Shown here: one piece after another, positions 11,290-24,031 of the stretch | Layout of the letters: each line of letters begins with the position of its first letter | Numbering within the stretch: the first letter of the stretch is position 1 | Source: Acanthochlamys bracteata | Taxonomy: Eukaryota; Streptophyta; Magnoliopsida; Pandanales; Velloziaceae | Length of the DNA: 64,000 bases | Reading direction: 5' to 3' | Assembly (NCBI GenBank): GCA_019914995.1 | Contig: CM034127.1 | Location: forward strand, 8,742,001 to 8,806,000 | The notes under the pieces: model-generated | Seen by the model: only the letters and a program-made list of their open reading frames with translations | Database searches by the model: none | What the model was told of the DNA's origin: nothing | Translations under genes and position numbers: made by a program

Positions 11290-13730
11290 TGTAACACCCC
11301 ATACTACAGGTGGGCCACTCTAATTAAAACACTCATCTTATCTTATTTCTCCCCTTTCATTCTTATTTTTTCTTTAACTGCCACCCCCTTCTCTTTCTTT
11401 CTCCCGGCACAGCCGCATCCCCCACCGAACCTCCCATGTATCCGGTGTCCGGCATCAAATCTTCTTTTTAGGCAGCAAAAGCATCTCCTTCATCTGCAAA
11501 TTTTTAGTCTTTTTCTCGTCGTCCCTTGCCGTTGTATTTTCTCCAAATTTTACCGTGCGAGATAAAATCTAAGGTTTTCGCCAGACCTTTTCGTCGGACT
11601 TTCGGCAACGGTAAGCAACTAAAACACATCCCCTTACCTAAATAATACTTTTCTCTTGTTAATTAAGACAAATTTCTGCTTGTATTTGAAAATTTCATCG
11701 CCGGGCCGACGAAATCGTTTTCGACGATTTGTGGCCACCAGCTTGCAATTAATATGTTGGAGTATTTTTCTAACTCTGTGGTAAGTATTTGCGCTCGTAG
11801 CTGGTTAGATTTTTCTTCCGGCCAAAATTCCCTCCAACCAGCACTATTAATGCTAGAATCCAGCAGTCTAGTAGGCCCTATTTGCAGGTGAATTAAATTA
11901 TGTGTTAGTGTGCGTTAGATGCTACTATTAGATGGTTAATTAATTAGTTTTTGTTTAGGTGATTACTAAGTTGATGATTTTTTTGGTAATTTGTTGAATG
12001 TTCGAAGCTATTTGGAGTACGATCGTCTCGTTTAAATCGATAAGCTTTCTAATCTTGCTATCGTTAGTATATCAGTGAACTAATTGATCACAGGAAAACA
12101 GGTGAGGATACCGTGCCTTTTTTTCTTAGCTTGCGTTAGGCTGCTAGCATAGATAACATTTACTTGAAATCTCGGCATAACTTGGCACTTTCTTTATATT
12201 GAATAAATTATTTCTCATTCTAGATAATGACTATATGTGTGGAGCATGTTCATAAGAATTCTCTATGAACTAATCTAGTAGCATGTGGTAACTAAAGGTC
12301 TTAACGTTTGATTATATCTATAGCATGATTGATTACATATATCTTATGAATTCTTGCATATAATGTGTAGTGCATTTGGAGTATGTTTAGAATGCTATCT
12401 ATGGTTATAGTAAGCATGGTAACTCTTCACGAATCGAAAATGACTATTGTTTAGGTTACATGACTATTATCTTTGAGCATTGATGAATGAACTATAAACC
12501 ACTTATGTGCATAGAGACATGATTTATATTGAATTATAATGGCATGAGTTTGTTTGTCATATTGCATAGACACTCGCGCTGCACGAGGACAAGCGGGTCA
12601 GAAAGATTATATCAGAACTCCAGTGAGTGTGGAGCGGGCACCCACCTATGGCCATATTATTTTTAGACCCATGTGCGTGAGAGCGATACCACGGCCTATC
12701 CGGTTCGATCACCCGGATGATTGTACCTCACCAAGGCAAGAGTAGCCTGATTTCTAGATTGAACTGAAGATTGGGTCTCGCTCTATGTTATATGTTTATA
12801 TTCATGATTCCCTGAATGTTACATCATGTATTCAGATAGATATACATGTAAGATGTCATATTAGACATGTTTGGATAATGCACAATACATGTATGAATGC
12901 ATAATGGTATTATAGCTTGCATAGTAGATTTTTTAATTTAGGATGCCACAGTGAAAGAAGTCTAAACTATGTTGTTTATTCTTATAGTACATAGTACCTA
13001 ATGAAGATTATTGCACAGTAATATAGTGTGATATTTTTTGGACTGCATTAGTTGCATGTCAAAGCTCTCCGTATCTGTCTTTATTGGGAACTAGGACACG
13101 ATAGAGCTTGTTCTGATCTATCGTTGCATCTGTTGTATATAGCGGATAGGATTGAAACAATTAGGTAATACATTAGAATTCTTAAATAGTGCATTCTTTA
13201 TTTCATCTCATTGAGTCTGGACTCATCCATTTTTCTTTCTTGTCCTCTCTCAAATATTTCAGGGACTATCGGGAGCTGACACGATACAGCACCGAGTATT
13301 GGAATAGCGCGTCGAAGATAGATCCGCATATTTATAGTTCATTTTGTCATATAGATGACTCTGTTATTTTTTAAGATATGTATTTCTCTTATATCTTTTT
13401 GACTTTGTATTTGATTTGTAAATTTAAGTTTTGGATATATAATAGGTGCATATGTGACTACCGGTAGCCAATAAATATTTATTGGTTAGTTTTGGTATTG
13501 AAAAAATTTTATTTATTTATGTTTTATTTCGTTGTTGTCAAGTGATTTATTATGGTATAAGTTTTCACTTGAAATTTTAAAGAAAGCCTTGTCAAAATTT
13601 TTATTTATCTGAAAATATTTGGTGAATCATTTATGGTGCTTTTGGATCAGACTTACTGGACTGAATTTAGTTTGAATGTTATCCAGACAAATCTAGTTTA
13701 GACCGGTCGCGGCCAGATTGGGTTGTGACA
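11290..13730 (+). mobile_element. Solo LTR of a Ty3/gypsy-type element (2,441 bp)
   Basis: Begins TGTAACACCCC and ends GGGTTGTGACA, so it has TG..CA termini. It is flanked by a perfect 5-bp target duplication, gttgt, at 11285-11289 and 13731-13735. There is no primer-binding site, polypurine tract or pol frame on either side, so the internal domain has been lost by LTR-LTR recombination. The TGTAACACC start and GGGT(C/T)GTGACA end are what I associate with large plant Del/Tekay-type gypsy LTRs. That family label is inference; the solo-LTR structure is read directly. Confidence 0.85.
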
Positions 13731-13927
13731 GTTGTTGGAATATCCATTAGATCTTTAATTGGGTCATCATCTTGCATTTTAAGTTTTGCGTGAATTCAAA
13801 ATTTTCGCTCGAATGATTGTCCACTTGTTTCGGTTGAACGGTTTCGTCATTAATGTGGCCCACAACGACTTAATTCAAACTTTTGGTTTGAGAGACGATT
13901 CAATTTGAAAATTTTGCTCTTAAAAGG

Positions 13928-14187
13928 AGACATTTGGAAGTGCTTATGAAATGGAGCTTTTTTAAAATAAAGAGTATTTTTATTTTTTTGAGAAATGAGT
14001 TTTATTTTTTTTATTTCTAAAAAAATAATAAAAATATACAATAAAATGATCTCACTTCGTAGAATTTTTCTACACTTTTTAAATTCTTAAATAAATTTTT
14101 TACATATTTATAAAATATATATATTGAAAAACGTAAAATGAGAAAAGTTGAAAAACAGTTTTTGGTACGCATTGCCAAACGCACTCT
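13928..14187. repeat. AT-rich MITE family 1, copy A
   Basis: Starts near acatttggaagtgc and ends ccaaacgcactc. It shares with the copies at 19.26, 52.09 and 62.15 kb a common interior: agtgtagaaaaattctac, a tattttta(tt) run and an ataaaatatatatt stretch, here in the same orientation as the 52.09-kb copy. The ends are inverted versions of GCGTTTGG. Confidence 0.6.
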
Positions 14188-15283
14188 TTAATTTGTTGAG
14201 CGAACTGGTGTTGTTCCGCGAGCTGGTGTAGCTTCCGTGCAGCCACAAGTCACTCGACTCTTGAGTGGAATGGGGTCGAAGATTAGACAGACTTGATCAT
14301 CTTGATGTTGTGCTTCTTCCTGTGAATTTCCTAGTGTTTCTGAAGTCTGAATTTGGCCAGCAGGCTAGCGTTTCATAGTGCAGGTCAATGCTTGACTAGA
14401 TGTTGGTTGATAGTTGTATCTTACTGTATGACTTATTGTCCTGCTGTAGCTGAGTAGTGGATAATTTAATTTGCTTCTCTTCTTTATAGCTTGAATCATC
14501 TACTCCTCTCTGGTGTAAAGAATCTGAGTGATGAGCTGAATTGTAAATGTTTCTATATCTATTGCTTTGTCCGCTCCTTGGTTCATGAATTTGCTCTCCT
14601 GTCGATTTTGTATTTGTCTTGCTCTTGACATATGTCTAGCTGGCACCTAACTCTAGCTCTGATGCAGTGTGTAGAGGATCCATTGAAGTCGTGAGCACTA
14701 GTGTGCCCGTCTGTGTTGGTGAAGGTATTGATCTTCTCGAGTTAAACTCTTTGCTCAAAAGCAAGGTGCAGCATCTATTTAGCTGGCTACTCCTCTATCT
14801 TTATATGCTTTGTTTCCATGGTCAATTGCCTCCATGCTCTGTATTCATACTTCTACAAATTTCTTATCTTGCGCCTCATGAAATATATTGCATGCAGGTA
14901 GTTGGCTATCTATCTGTTATTTGTAGGTGAAAGTTGCCCTTATATTATAGCTGGTTTGTTGTGTATTATGTGTAGGATAAATCGTGTCTGTAATATCTGC
15001 AGACTTGATTTAGCTGAATAGTCCAAATTAGGTCATAAACTGTAGTTCTTATTTTTTGTTATCATTAAAATCAACTTTGGAATTCAAACACACCAAATTT
15101 TCTTAATGTAAGGAATATAAACCAAGAAAAATCACTCTAAGAGAATAAAACAAAACAGAATCACCACATCCAATACTCAGATATAACTTTCAATACTTCA
15201 AACAAATACTAGTAAAGAAAATATTAAAAGCAAACCAACTTGCAAGGGATCATACATAACATTACACAACCTACACAACTACA
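14188..15283. other. Interval 3' of KCS gene B, no gene supported
   Basis: Includes the probable 3' UTR of KCS gene B next to 15284. A short open frame near 14200-14308 and a frame at 14667-14930 look slightly coding-like but match no family I recognise and lack neighbouring exons. Confidence 0.4.
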
Positions 15284-17107
15284 CTAGCTAGCTTGATGTT
15301 CTTTTCCATTGGCATCGTGCAGACATACATCAATAGGCATAACCTTAGGCACAGGGACTGGGAACTGATGAATCTCATCAGACCAAGGGATTCGGTCTTC
15401 TTCTGGATCAACATTCCTGTTAGCCTTCCAGACCAAGCTGTTGCACTTGAAACCGGATCCCAATCCTAGCTGCCACACGCTGTCGCCTTTCTTAATTCGT
15501 CCCTTCGCCTCTGAATAGGCAAGCTCGTACCACAGTGAGCTACTTGATGTGTTTCCAAATCTGTACAGGGTCATCCTTGAGGGTTCCATATGCCTGCCCA
15601 AAAACATAACATAACAAGATTATTACTTAATTTGTACTGCCCACAATTTGTTTCTTGTCCTTTACCGTGAAGAATGCAAAGATGTTTCTTTTAGGGGGAA
15701 AGAAAAAGCAAATACTGTAATTAAATGAATATTTACCAAGGAGTAAGTTTCAAGCTCTTCTCGATTGCATCCAACAGTGCACGGCCACCGGCATGTATAC
15801 AGAAGTGATTGAAGGCCATCTTGAAGTCCGGTACGTATGCCGGAATCTTCACCATAAGAACTTTCTTCGCAAAAATTGTTGCGGCGAAAAATAACTGTTC
15901 CGATATTGGCAGAACGAGGGGCCCGAGTTTGGTGATGTTGGTTTTCAACGCTTCACCAGCGACGTTCATGAGATCTTTCGAAAGCCTGATACCCACCCTT
16001 CCGACATCGTCCTCCTCCTGCGATACACAGTTATAGGACTCGTCATCAGCACCCTTGTGAGTACGGACGAGGTTAACGAGACGGTACTTTGCACGGCGCC
16101 GGTCTGCGGGATGATTGGAGAGTAGCACTGCTGCTCCGCCAACGCGGAAGAGGCAGTTAGTGACGAGCATCGCCCTGTTGTTACCTTTGTACCCGTTGAG
16201 TGTCAGCGACTCGGTGCTCACTATCAGGGCTCTGGAGTTCCGGTGCACCTGATGAGTTTTACAAAAAGCATAAAGTTTTCCTTCGGTGCCAGTAATTACT
16301 CCCGAATAAGTTGGAAAACAAAGTTTCTTTAATCTCTAATAAGTACCAGCCAATAATTACCTTGAGTACATTTCTAGCTAGGTCGACAGAGAGGAGACCA
16401 GCACTGCAGCCCATGCCGCTCAGCGAATAGCAAATCACATCCTCCCTGAGTTCATACTTGTTAATAATTATCTCGGACAACGACGGCGTAGGGCAAAACA
16501 AGCTGCAGTTAACAACTAGCAGATCAATCTCTGACGCCTTGATTCCTGTCTTCGCCAGAAGAGAATCAACCGCGCCGAACATAACCATCTCGACCTCCAT
16601 CCTCGATGCCTGTAGAGTTTCCGTAGGTGGAAATGAACTAGCTGCCAAAGGGAAGTAAGTATTGTTGCCGATTCCCGACCGTTCTAAGATTTTCTTCTGG
16701 AATTCGACGCTCTCGTCATTGAAGTACTTCAGTTTGATCACACTCTCGATGAAGTATTCTCTCGTATATGCCGGTGCTATACCGTCCGGCTTCGCACATG
16801 AGAAGTTCACCAAATAAATCGGCCGTGGCCGAGAGAAAAAGTACAAAACTAACAAGGCTACTATAAGTGGAGTAGCCACATAGGTTAGAGTATGGGATCT
16901 TTGCGATACAAAGTCATAGCAGAGCTGTAGGATATCATCGAACTTTAGGGTTGAGTACTGAAATTTTGATGCTGTAAGAACAAAAAGAGCAGCTGGGAGT
17001 AGTTTGAGAGTATATGAGACTGCATAATGGTAGCCAAGCTTAATTGAACTAATGGAAGGAGTAGGTGAACTAGTTTCCACTTTAAGGTTTTGAGATCCAT
17101 CCTCCAT
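15284..17107 (-). CDS. 3-ketoacyl-CoA synthase (KCS), gene B
   Basis: Same elongase condensing role as KCS gene A. Minus-strand exons are 17107-16361, 16248-15737 and 15593-15284. Introns of 112 bp (phase 0, AAG|GTAATT) and 143 bp (phase 2, splitting the Trp of LTPW|HMEPS) are both GT-AG. The product is 522 aa. A polar N-terminus is followed by hydrophobic segments at about 29-47 and 74-92, then the condensing domain from [10 protein letters not shown] (93 on). Catalytic Cys234 (GMGCSAG), His401 (CIHAGGRA) and Asn434 (RFGNTSSSS) are intact, and GSGFKCNS is present near the C-terminus. The first ATG of the frame is at 17107; the codon at 17116 is TTG. The first intron is at the same site as in gene A; the second is absent from gene A. 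The gene converges on gene A, with 8.4 kb between their stops. Confidence 0.95.
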
Positions 17108-17243
17108 GGTTATCAATCAAAGATTTTGAAGTGGTTTTGAAGATAGTCTTGAACAAAATGGGAAAGGAGATGATTACTAGCTAGGTGGAAGGGGATCATG
17201 AACTAGAGAGCTAGGTTAAAACCTTGAAGATGCTATGGTCTTA

Positions 17244-17250
17244 ATTTATA
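17244..17250 (-). promoter_or_regulatory. TATA box of KCS gene B
   Basis: TATAAAT on the minus strand, 137 bp upstream of the ATG at 17107. It is the same heptamer and nearly the same distance as in KCS gene A. Confidence 0.55.
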
Positions 17251-18725
17251 GAAGTTTTGGGTTGGATTAATTTTGGGTAGTTGTAATTAATTAGTATTTT
17301 AGCATGAATTTGATATAATTTTGTTTCGATATAGTTGCTGTTATCGTTGTTGGCAGTACATTAATGAACTGAGTAGAAATGGCTTTTCATTCATGAAATG
17401 TCTGTATCCGTCATCCTATAGTAACACTCATGAATTGAAGGGCCTACCTTATTAAGTGCGTGCTCTTTTAGCCCCTTTAATTCAATTTTGTTCGTAAAAT
17501 ATCACTTCTAGTTTATTTTAATTATATAAAAATACAATAAATCACGTCGAGCTTAGATCTTTTAAAAAACAAAACTCACAAATTAAAACCATATCTACTA
17601 TTTTTTATAATAATACATTTTAAGTAACTTATTTTCTAATATATCATTTCCAGTTCCACCTTAAACCTTGCTCCCTCACCTGTCCATTCCCTGCTCCATG
17701 TTCCGCAATTTTGGTGCATCTCAATCATGTCCCATAACTGTACCGCAATTGCCAGAAAGAAAATTTAAATCTTTAATCTAAGAAATGCTGTGTGGTGTTA
17801 TTTTGTAACTTTGTGAAATCTTATCAGGGTGTTCTCTGTTTTATGTTATAATTTTGATAATCAAATTTGAATTTAGGAGCTGCCATGGCAGCTCAATTCC
17901 AGGGCACGCCATGAAACAAGAGTTGTGTCAACCTACTATATATAATGTTAGCATATTGTAAGTTTCAATTATCCTCCTAGTAATTGAAATTTGTTAGAGC
18001 TCATTACTCCAACTTTCTTTAATCTATTGTTCTCACCAGTTTTGGGAGATGTATTTTATTTTCGCTGCTATGAAATGCGAAAATCATTAAAATCTACTTA
18101 TTGTGCATGCACAGAAATGAATCAAGTAATATCTTGGCCTTCTATGTTTCTCATTAATTTAAGGATACATGTTCTGAGAAAATCTTCGAGTTTGCTAGAT
18201 GCATCACAAAAAAATAATACGAGACCCTCCTACATGCTCAGACTTGCACCTTGTCATCCAACATTTCGTTGCCCTCTCCTGCAAAACTGAGCATATATGG
18301 TTGTCAATTACAGAGAAGGGGGCAAAAAGATATTATAATTTGATTGTATTTACAAGTACTGATGGTGTCTGCAGAAGCTTTAAAACTTAATCATTATGTT
18401 TGGTGTGTGCATAAGCTCTCCTGCTTATTGCAAATCTAATTTGGTCTTCCCGTCTCGAATCTTTAGTACGTTGAATCAACCACCTCTTTTATAGCTTATG
18501 GTTTTTTCCTATATATGGTCATATTTTCCGAAAAAATATTCTGCGGTTATATTTGAAATGAGATCGTCCCAATAAGTTTTCTAAAAACATTTTAACCTCT
18601 GTTGCCAAAGTCAAAACAGAGATCTTTCATTCATGTGAACATTATTGTGGACATTTAATATAACACATGCAGCTGCTTGGAAGCAAAACATGTTTATCAC
18701 TGGTCCCATCTTTCTTGTGAAATGA
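17251..18725. other. Upstream region of KCS gene B, no gene seen
   Basis: AT-rich sequence that should hold the distal promoter of KCS gene B. The overlapping frames around 17991-18390 resemble no known protein and have no splice context. Confidence 0.45.
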
Positions 18726-18789
18726 ATTTGGACTGATCTATTTTTGTGCAAAGTGCCATAATTCAAAACCGTCTTTAGATGATCAAATT

Positions 18790-19053
18790 TACGCTATTCC
18801 ATGTTTTTGTTGCCCCGAACTTGGTTTCCTTTCATCAGATTTTAAGTTCAGAATACTTCATGTATTTTAGTTGTCAATTTTCAAATTTGACTTCCACACT
18901 GAAACTACATTTCGAACTACGAACTTTACTCAAAATTTTATTTCCAAATGTGACTAAACAAAAGAACTGAAACTTATATTCAACCCACTTTACTCTGCAC
19001 TACACTTTTTCCAACTTCAATTTTTTAGAACTCACTTCCAAGCAACTAATATA
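18790..19053. repeat. Tourist-like MITE relative, left end unclear
   Basis: The right end, read in reverse, is GAGCATATATTAGTTGCTTG, close to the terminus of the MITE at 1685-1950. The interior shares aactcacttcc and acttcatgtattttag phrases with it. The left terminus is too diverged to place. Confidence 0.4.
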
Positions 19054-19261
19054 TGCTCTTTACTACAATAGACAGAAGCAAGTATTAGAATTAGGTTTGG
19101 TTTTAATTATCACATGAATATATTCCTTGGGGATGCAAAGCAAAAGATAGATAAAGTTTCCTCCTGCTTTGCATTCAACAATATTGAGTGGCAACATAGA
19201 CCTGACACATGAAACCAATCTGAAAAAATATTCATTCCAATCAGATTTGGATGTGGTCTTA

Positions 19262-19518
19262 GTGCGTTTGGTGCAGCTTATGATAAACTGCTTTTCAATT
19301 TTTCCTCATTTCACGTTTTTCAATATATATTTTATATATATATAGAAAATTTATTTAAAAATTTAGAAAGTGTAGAAAAATTCTACGTAATGAAATTTTT
19401 TTATTGCATATTTTTATTATTTTTTTAGAAGTAAAAAAAATAGAGCTCGTTTTTCAAAAAGAATAAAAATATTCTCTATTTCAGAAAAGCTCTATTTCAT
19501 AAGCAATCCCAAACGCCT
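19262..19518. repeat. AT-rich MITE family 1, copy B
   Basis: Begins gtgcgtttggtgcagctt and ends caatcccaaacgcc. It shares the interior agaaagtgtagaaaaattct (inverted orientation to copies A and C). An 11-bp word, cagatttggat, occurs at 19242-19252 and again at 19520-19530 next to the right end. It may be a target duplication, but the left copy is about 9 bp from the apparent terminus. Confidence 0.65.
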
Positions 19519-19530
19519 CCAGATTTGGAT

Positions 19531-20159
19531 CAATTTTGATCAATTTAAATTAATCCGATGAAGTAAATAAATTCAATCAATTTTGGATTGATCAAATAGA
19601 TCCATTTAACCCATTTAATCATTTATATAACACATCAGTTAGTAATTAAAAATAATATTTAGACCATCATAATAAATTTAATTTAGTTTATATAACTTTT
19701 TTAATTTACTATCATATTTTAATTAATATTTTACTTATTTTGTTGATTTTGTTTAAATTAATTTTTTATTATTTTGATGATTTTAATTTATATAAATATA
19801 TAATTTAGATTATTATTGACGATTTTGATCAATATTAAGCAAATCAATCTGAATCTAGCCTATTATAACTTGCTCACCGCAGTCGCTGAGATTCAAACGT
19901 ATAACCTCTTGGAAGGTTTAATCGAGTGTCTGTTTATCGACGAACATTGATTAATTTAAGCTATTTCTAGATCTCTAGCTAATAAAAAAGATCTCCTCAC
20001 TAAGTTCAGTTGACTGTTTTTATCGCATTGTGCTTCTCTTAGTGAACAGATTTTGAGTTTGAATAAGCAATGTAAGAACAACTTTTTCCGATGTCCGTAA
20101 ACTGTATATATATAGTGATATTCACGCTGGCATCATGCATAGTTCAATTTACTCGTCTA
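19531..20159. other. AT-rich degenerate repeat sequence
   Basis: Contains phrases such as gatccatttaacccatttaat that echo the interior of the hAT-type elements nearby. No boundaries or coding sequence can be supported. Confidence 0.3.
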
Positions 20160-20400
20160 CAAACAAAGATTAGTTCTGCTCTTTATTTTATTTTATTATT
20201 TTTAGAATTAGTGTATATTTGGCTTTATTTTTTATTTTTATTATTATTTTTTTTGTAATAAATTCTATAATATTTTATAGAATTCATTTAAAAATGTAAG
20301 GTATAAAAAAAGATTATTTTTTATAAAACACTAAAACTTATTTTTGAAAAAGATTATTTTTATTTTAGAAAAAAATTTTGAAAGCACTGTCAAAACGTTA
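20160..20400. repeat. Diverged AT-rich MITE family 1 relic
   Basis: Matches the family only in overall plan: an A/T-rich 240-bp body with attcatttaaaaatg and aaaaagattatttttattttag, and an aaagcactgtc end. Termini are weak. Confidence 0.35.
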
Positions 20401-20490
20401 CCTGCTTAGTGCTTTTCTTGCAAATTAATATTTATCACGCTACAACAGTTAAGAAAAAATCTATAGCTGCCTAAGCAAATGGTCGCCAAC

Positions 20491-22973
20491 TAGGGATGGC
20501 AATATATGACCCGTTCTGAAAATTTAATCCAAAATTGATCTATTTAATCAGAACTAGAGTTGAAAATTTTGACCCGTATAAATATATGGATTGGGTTAAG
20601 ATTGAACGAATTTGACCCGATTATTAAATAGGTCGATCCGAGTTAACCTGAATTTGACCCACCAATCCGAAATATTATTTTTTGAAGAAATAATTCTTGA
20701 TTTTTTCTTACCGTATAATAAAATATTGACAATAAAAATAATCGATAATAGTTATTTAGAAACTATTAAATTATATTGTATTTTATACCTTAAGAAAATA
20801 GTGTAAGATGAAAATTCTAATATTATCTAAAGTATTACTATGTATGTATTTTTAATGACGGTTTAGATTTCATATAAAATTTTTTATGAAAATTTTGTTA
20901 GATAGATATATTTATTAAAATTTTTTTCGAAATTATTAATATGTATCTATAATTATAAATTTCAGCTGTTACCATATATTTTCAAAAAATAAAAATTACA
21001 ATTTTTTTTGGATATTTTAAAGATCGATGATGTTGGAAATATAAGGATAATTTTGATGATAACAAAGAATTAAGAACTATGATTTATATAAGACTAATAA
21101 TCTGAAAACAAGTCTGCAGGATTAGACAAACAAAGATCATTTAATTTTATGAGACAAAAAATGTAAACCATCATCTGACCACCCAATGTTATGCTACTAC
21201 ATACCGGATGAGAGGACAAAGACACGGATGAGGATGCCACGGCCACATCACAATCACCGCTTGATCGCTGCCAAGCGGGAGAGAACAAAGATACGGGGAT
21301 GTAGGATGCTACGGCTAAATAATAACCCAATTATCATGCCGCATCAAGTGGACAGAGAACAACATACGGAGCAGAGGATGCAATGCGGCCACATTATTGA
21401 TCAGTTGTTTTCGCTATCAAGCATCTGCAGACTTCTCATTGCTTCGACAGACCCTATATGTTCAACTAAGAAACGGTTTCCCTTGCCTTCAAAATCATCC
21501 GTGCACTCACAACGGATGTAAGGACTTCAAATGTAAGATTTACAAGAGCTAGAATCATCTTCACTTTCACACAAAAGGGAAGCTCAATAATTAAGGAAAG
21601 AAAGTCAAAGTCCTTGATCGGTCAAGCGGTCAAACTGACTGCATTTATTATGGACATACCATATCAACTCATCACCACTGAGATTCAAGCGAAGCTTAGC
21701 TGAATTAAGTACTCAACCGTTATAAAGAATTCAAATCTCTTCAACGATTTAATGCCATGAAGACTTTGCACAACAAACACACCAAGAACCATCGACAACA
21801 CCACTTCTTTCTCGACATGAAGAACCGAGCACCAACAGCAACGTTCCTCAACGGCTCCTCAGACAGAAAGATATTTTATAAAAAGGGAGTCACAGCAACG
21901 AGGAAACGTAGGGAGAAATAGGAAAAAACAGGGAGAGAACAAAAAGAAAACAGAAGTAGAGAGAATCCAAGCAAAAACAAAGACATACAAGAACTCTACC
22001 ACTCTACACAAAAAAAACTTCCACTGCCGGTCACGAACTTGACTACTCCACACAAACAAATCTTGCTGCAAATCATACTGAAGAAATCTCTCAACAATCT
22101 CTCCGATAATCTCATCTGAATCACTGATTAAACACTCAACATTCATGAGATAGATCCTGCACTCAATACTTGTTTATTTTTTTGTAACTTGTCACTTACA
22201 GTGTAAAGGTGGTGCTACATGCACCGGTAAAGGAAGCTCAGGTAGAGCTTGGTGTAAGCTCTTAGACCTTGTAATAGTGCTAGCAAATCAGCCAGGGGGA
22301 CAGGCGTGTCCAGGAGGCTGGTAGGGATTGTCTTGGCGAAAAAACCCGGTAGAGTATGTGTGCTTGGCGAAGCACTTCGCTCTAGGTGTATTTGTAGCTT
22401 ATTAAAGGTCTAGTGAAGCTTTGGCTCTGGTGATAGAGTGACCGTAGATGTAGGTAAAGGGATTTTGCCGAACCACGTTAAATACCCTGAGCACTACTCT
22501 TTGTCACTTACACAAGAAACACACTAACTCTTCTCATCTCAGAGGTTACAAAGATTGACATTACATTTGTCGGCTCTCTGCCAGTAAGATTACAAACTTA
22601 ACGAAAATTTTTATAGACTAATTTAATTCACCTCCCTCTTGAGTTGATCTTGCAGGAATATCTAACAGATGAAGACATTAAGGAATGCATATTTTGTCGA
22701 ACATAATTATATCTCGTCAGTAAAAATATCGTACACTTTCATTCGAACTAATCTTATAATTTCACTGAAGCTTAAAAATATATAATTAATAATTAATAAT
22801 TTTAATTATTAAATGAGTAGATCTGAATTTAATCCGGTTATTAATAGATTAGATTAGGGTTGACAATTTTGATCCGTATAAATTAATAGGTTGGGTTAGA
22901 ATTGAACGAATTTGATCTGATTATTAAATGAATTGATCCAAAATCGACCCACTAATCCATATTGCTACCACTA
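20491..22973. mobile_element. hAT-type non-autonomous element, copy 1 (interrupted by a solo LTR)
   Basis: Starts TAGGGATGGCAATAT and ends ATATTGCTACCACTA, an imperfect inverted terminal repeat. The 8-bp flanks are tcgccaac (20483-20490) and tccccaac (22974-22981), 7 of 8 identical, which is the hAT target-duplication length. Without the inserted LTR (21031-22667) and one copy of its duplication, the element is 841 bp and aligns along its length with the copy at 40828-41681. No transposase frame. Repeated tokens such as ttgggttaagattgaacgaa and gacccg occur near both ends. Confidence 0.75.
21031..22667. mobile_element. Ty1/copia-type solo LTR (1,637 bp) nested in the hAT-type element
   Basis: Begins TGTTGGAAATATAAGG and ends GGAATATCTAACA, with TG..CA termini and a short TGTT(g/a)../..AACA inverted end. 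A perfect 5-bp duplication, gatga, flanks it (21026-21030 and 22668-22672). The second copy of the host element at 40.8 kb reads straight through this point. The internal phrase gtgtgcttggcgaagcac and a final C-rich block are features I associate with SIRE/Maximus-like copia LTRs (inference). Small ORFs inside (such as 21186-21521 and 21859-22146) are not genes. Confidence 0.87.
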
Positions 22974-22981
22974 TCCCCAAC

Positions 22982-24031
22982 ACTCTAAAATTGCAAAAAA
23001 ATATATTAAAAAAAAAGTCTTAACGGCTGTTCAAACTCAGCAAGTCAGCATTGTTGGTGGTCGCTGAACGCAGAAACCCATCTTCAACGACCATAACGGA
23101 TACATGGTCGCTATGAATTTCACTATTTCAGCAACCCAAATTAATTTCCTCAGCAAACTTTCAAAAGTTTAGGAAAATATCATGTTTTTCTCTTTTACCT
23201 AAATTAAGGATAAACTGACGAAAAATAAATGAAGGTGGTGGCGGAGTTAAGATCCAAAGCATTATTAGGTTTTGGTGTCTACTTAGCTAAATATTAACAA
23301 AATCACGTAAACATCTTATAAATTATAATTGATTTTTTATTGATAAGTGACTTTAAAAAACTAATATTCGAAGTCAGGAAAATTTTAGCAAAAAGTCTTC
23401 GTATAAATATTTTCGCTTTACAGATTGGGATCTATTTTGTTGCATATGCTTCTAAGTGGCAAACTTTGAAAAAGAATGGATAAAATAACTATACTATTTA
23501 CTTCTAGCAAATTCACAACTATATTCTTTTTCGTAAACAATAAAAATATTGTTTTTTCCGATCCAAACGAGAAGGAAAATGTAATGAGCAAAAGTTGCAC
23601 CACAAATAAGATAATTATTTTAATTTTTAGCTGGGTTCAAATGGTATGTAATGGTTTCTAATGGGCCTAACAATTCCATGGGTCGGGCTTCGCGTCAAAA
23701 ACACTTACATTTGGTCGGGCTTCTTGGCGACGTGTCTGCCATTTCTTTGCAAGCTAATGCTTGGCCCAAAAATTGGCTATTTGCCATTTCCATTGTTTGT
23801 TTATGCACGAGAAATTTTAGAGTTTGATAGATAAGCATGACGTGTTACATACGGATCAACTAACAAAATGCATGCCAAATAATAGGAGCTCTATAGTTAG
23901 AATTTGCATATTATGAAGATATTGTATAATTCAAAAAATATCATGAAGCACGGTGTATCTATAACAAATCAGAAAGAAGCAAAGGATAATATTCGTGACT
24001 TAGTTTGATGTAGTTTATATATTTTGCATAG
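22982..24031. other. Spacer, no gene seen
   Basis: AT-rich with a short GC-richer piece (23650-23790, containing gggtcgggcttcg and ggtcgggcttcttgg). That piece may be transposon-derived. No coding sequence is supported. Confidence 0.4.

Noticed and set aside
11062..11565. Two plus-strand frames, one starting with a poly-Phe run
   Set aside because: The first is translation of a poly-T tract; the second starts upstream of the solo LTR and runs into it.
12554..12745. 63-codon frame with moderate GC content
   Set aside because: Internal to the 11290-13730 solo LTR; a similar GC-richer stretch is usual in such LTRs.
14200..14930. Short coding-like frames (for example LLSGMGSKIRQT and VPVCVGEGIDLLELN)
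   Set aside because: No family match, no supporting splice sites and stops on both sides; too little to call a gene.
16259..16360. Continuation of KCS B exon 1 frame past LARNVLK ([12 protein letters not shown]...)
   Set aside because: This is read-through into the 112-bp intron; splicing at 16361/16248 restores the conserved [16 protein letters not shown] sequence.
21186..22146. Frames of 111 and 95 codons
   Set aside because: Both lie within the nested solo LTR.
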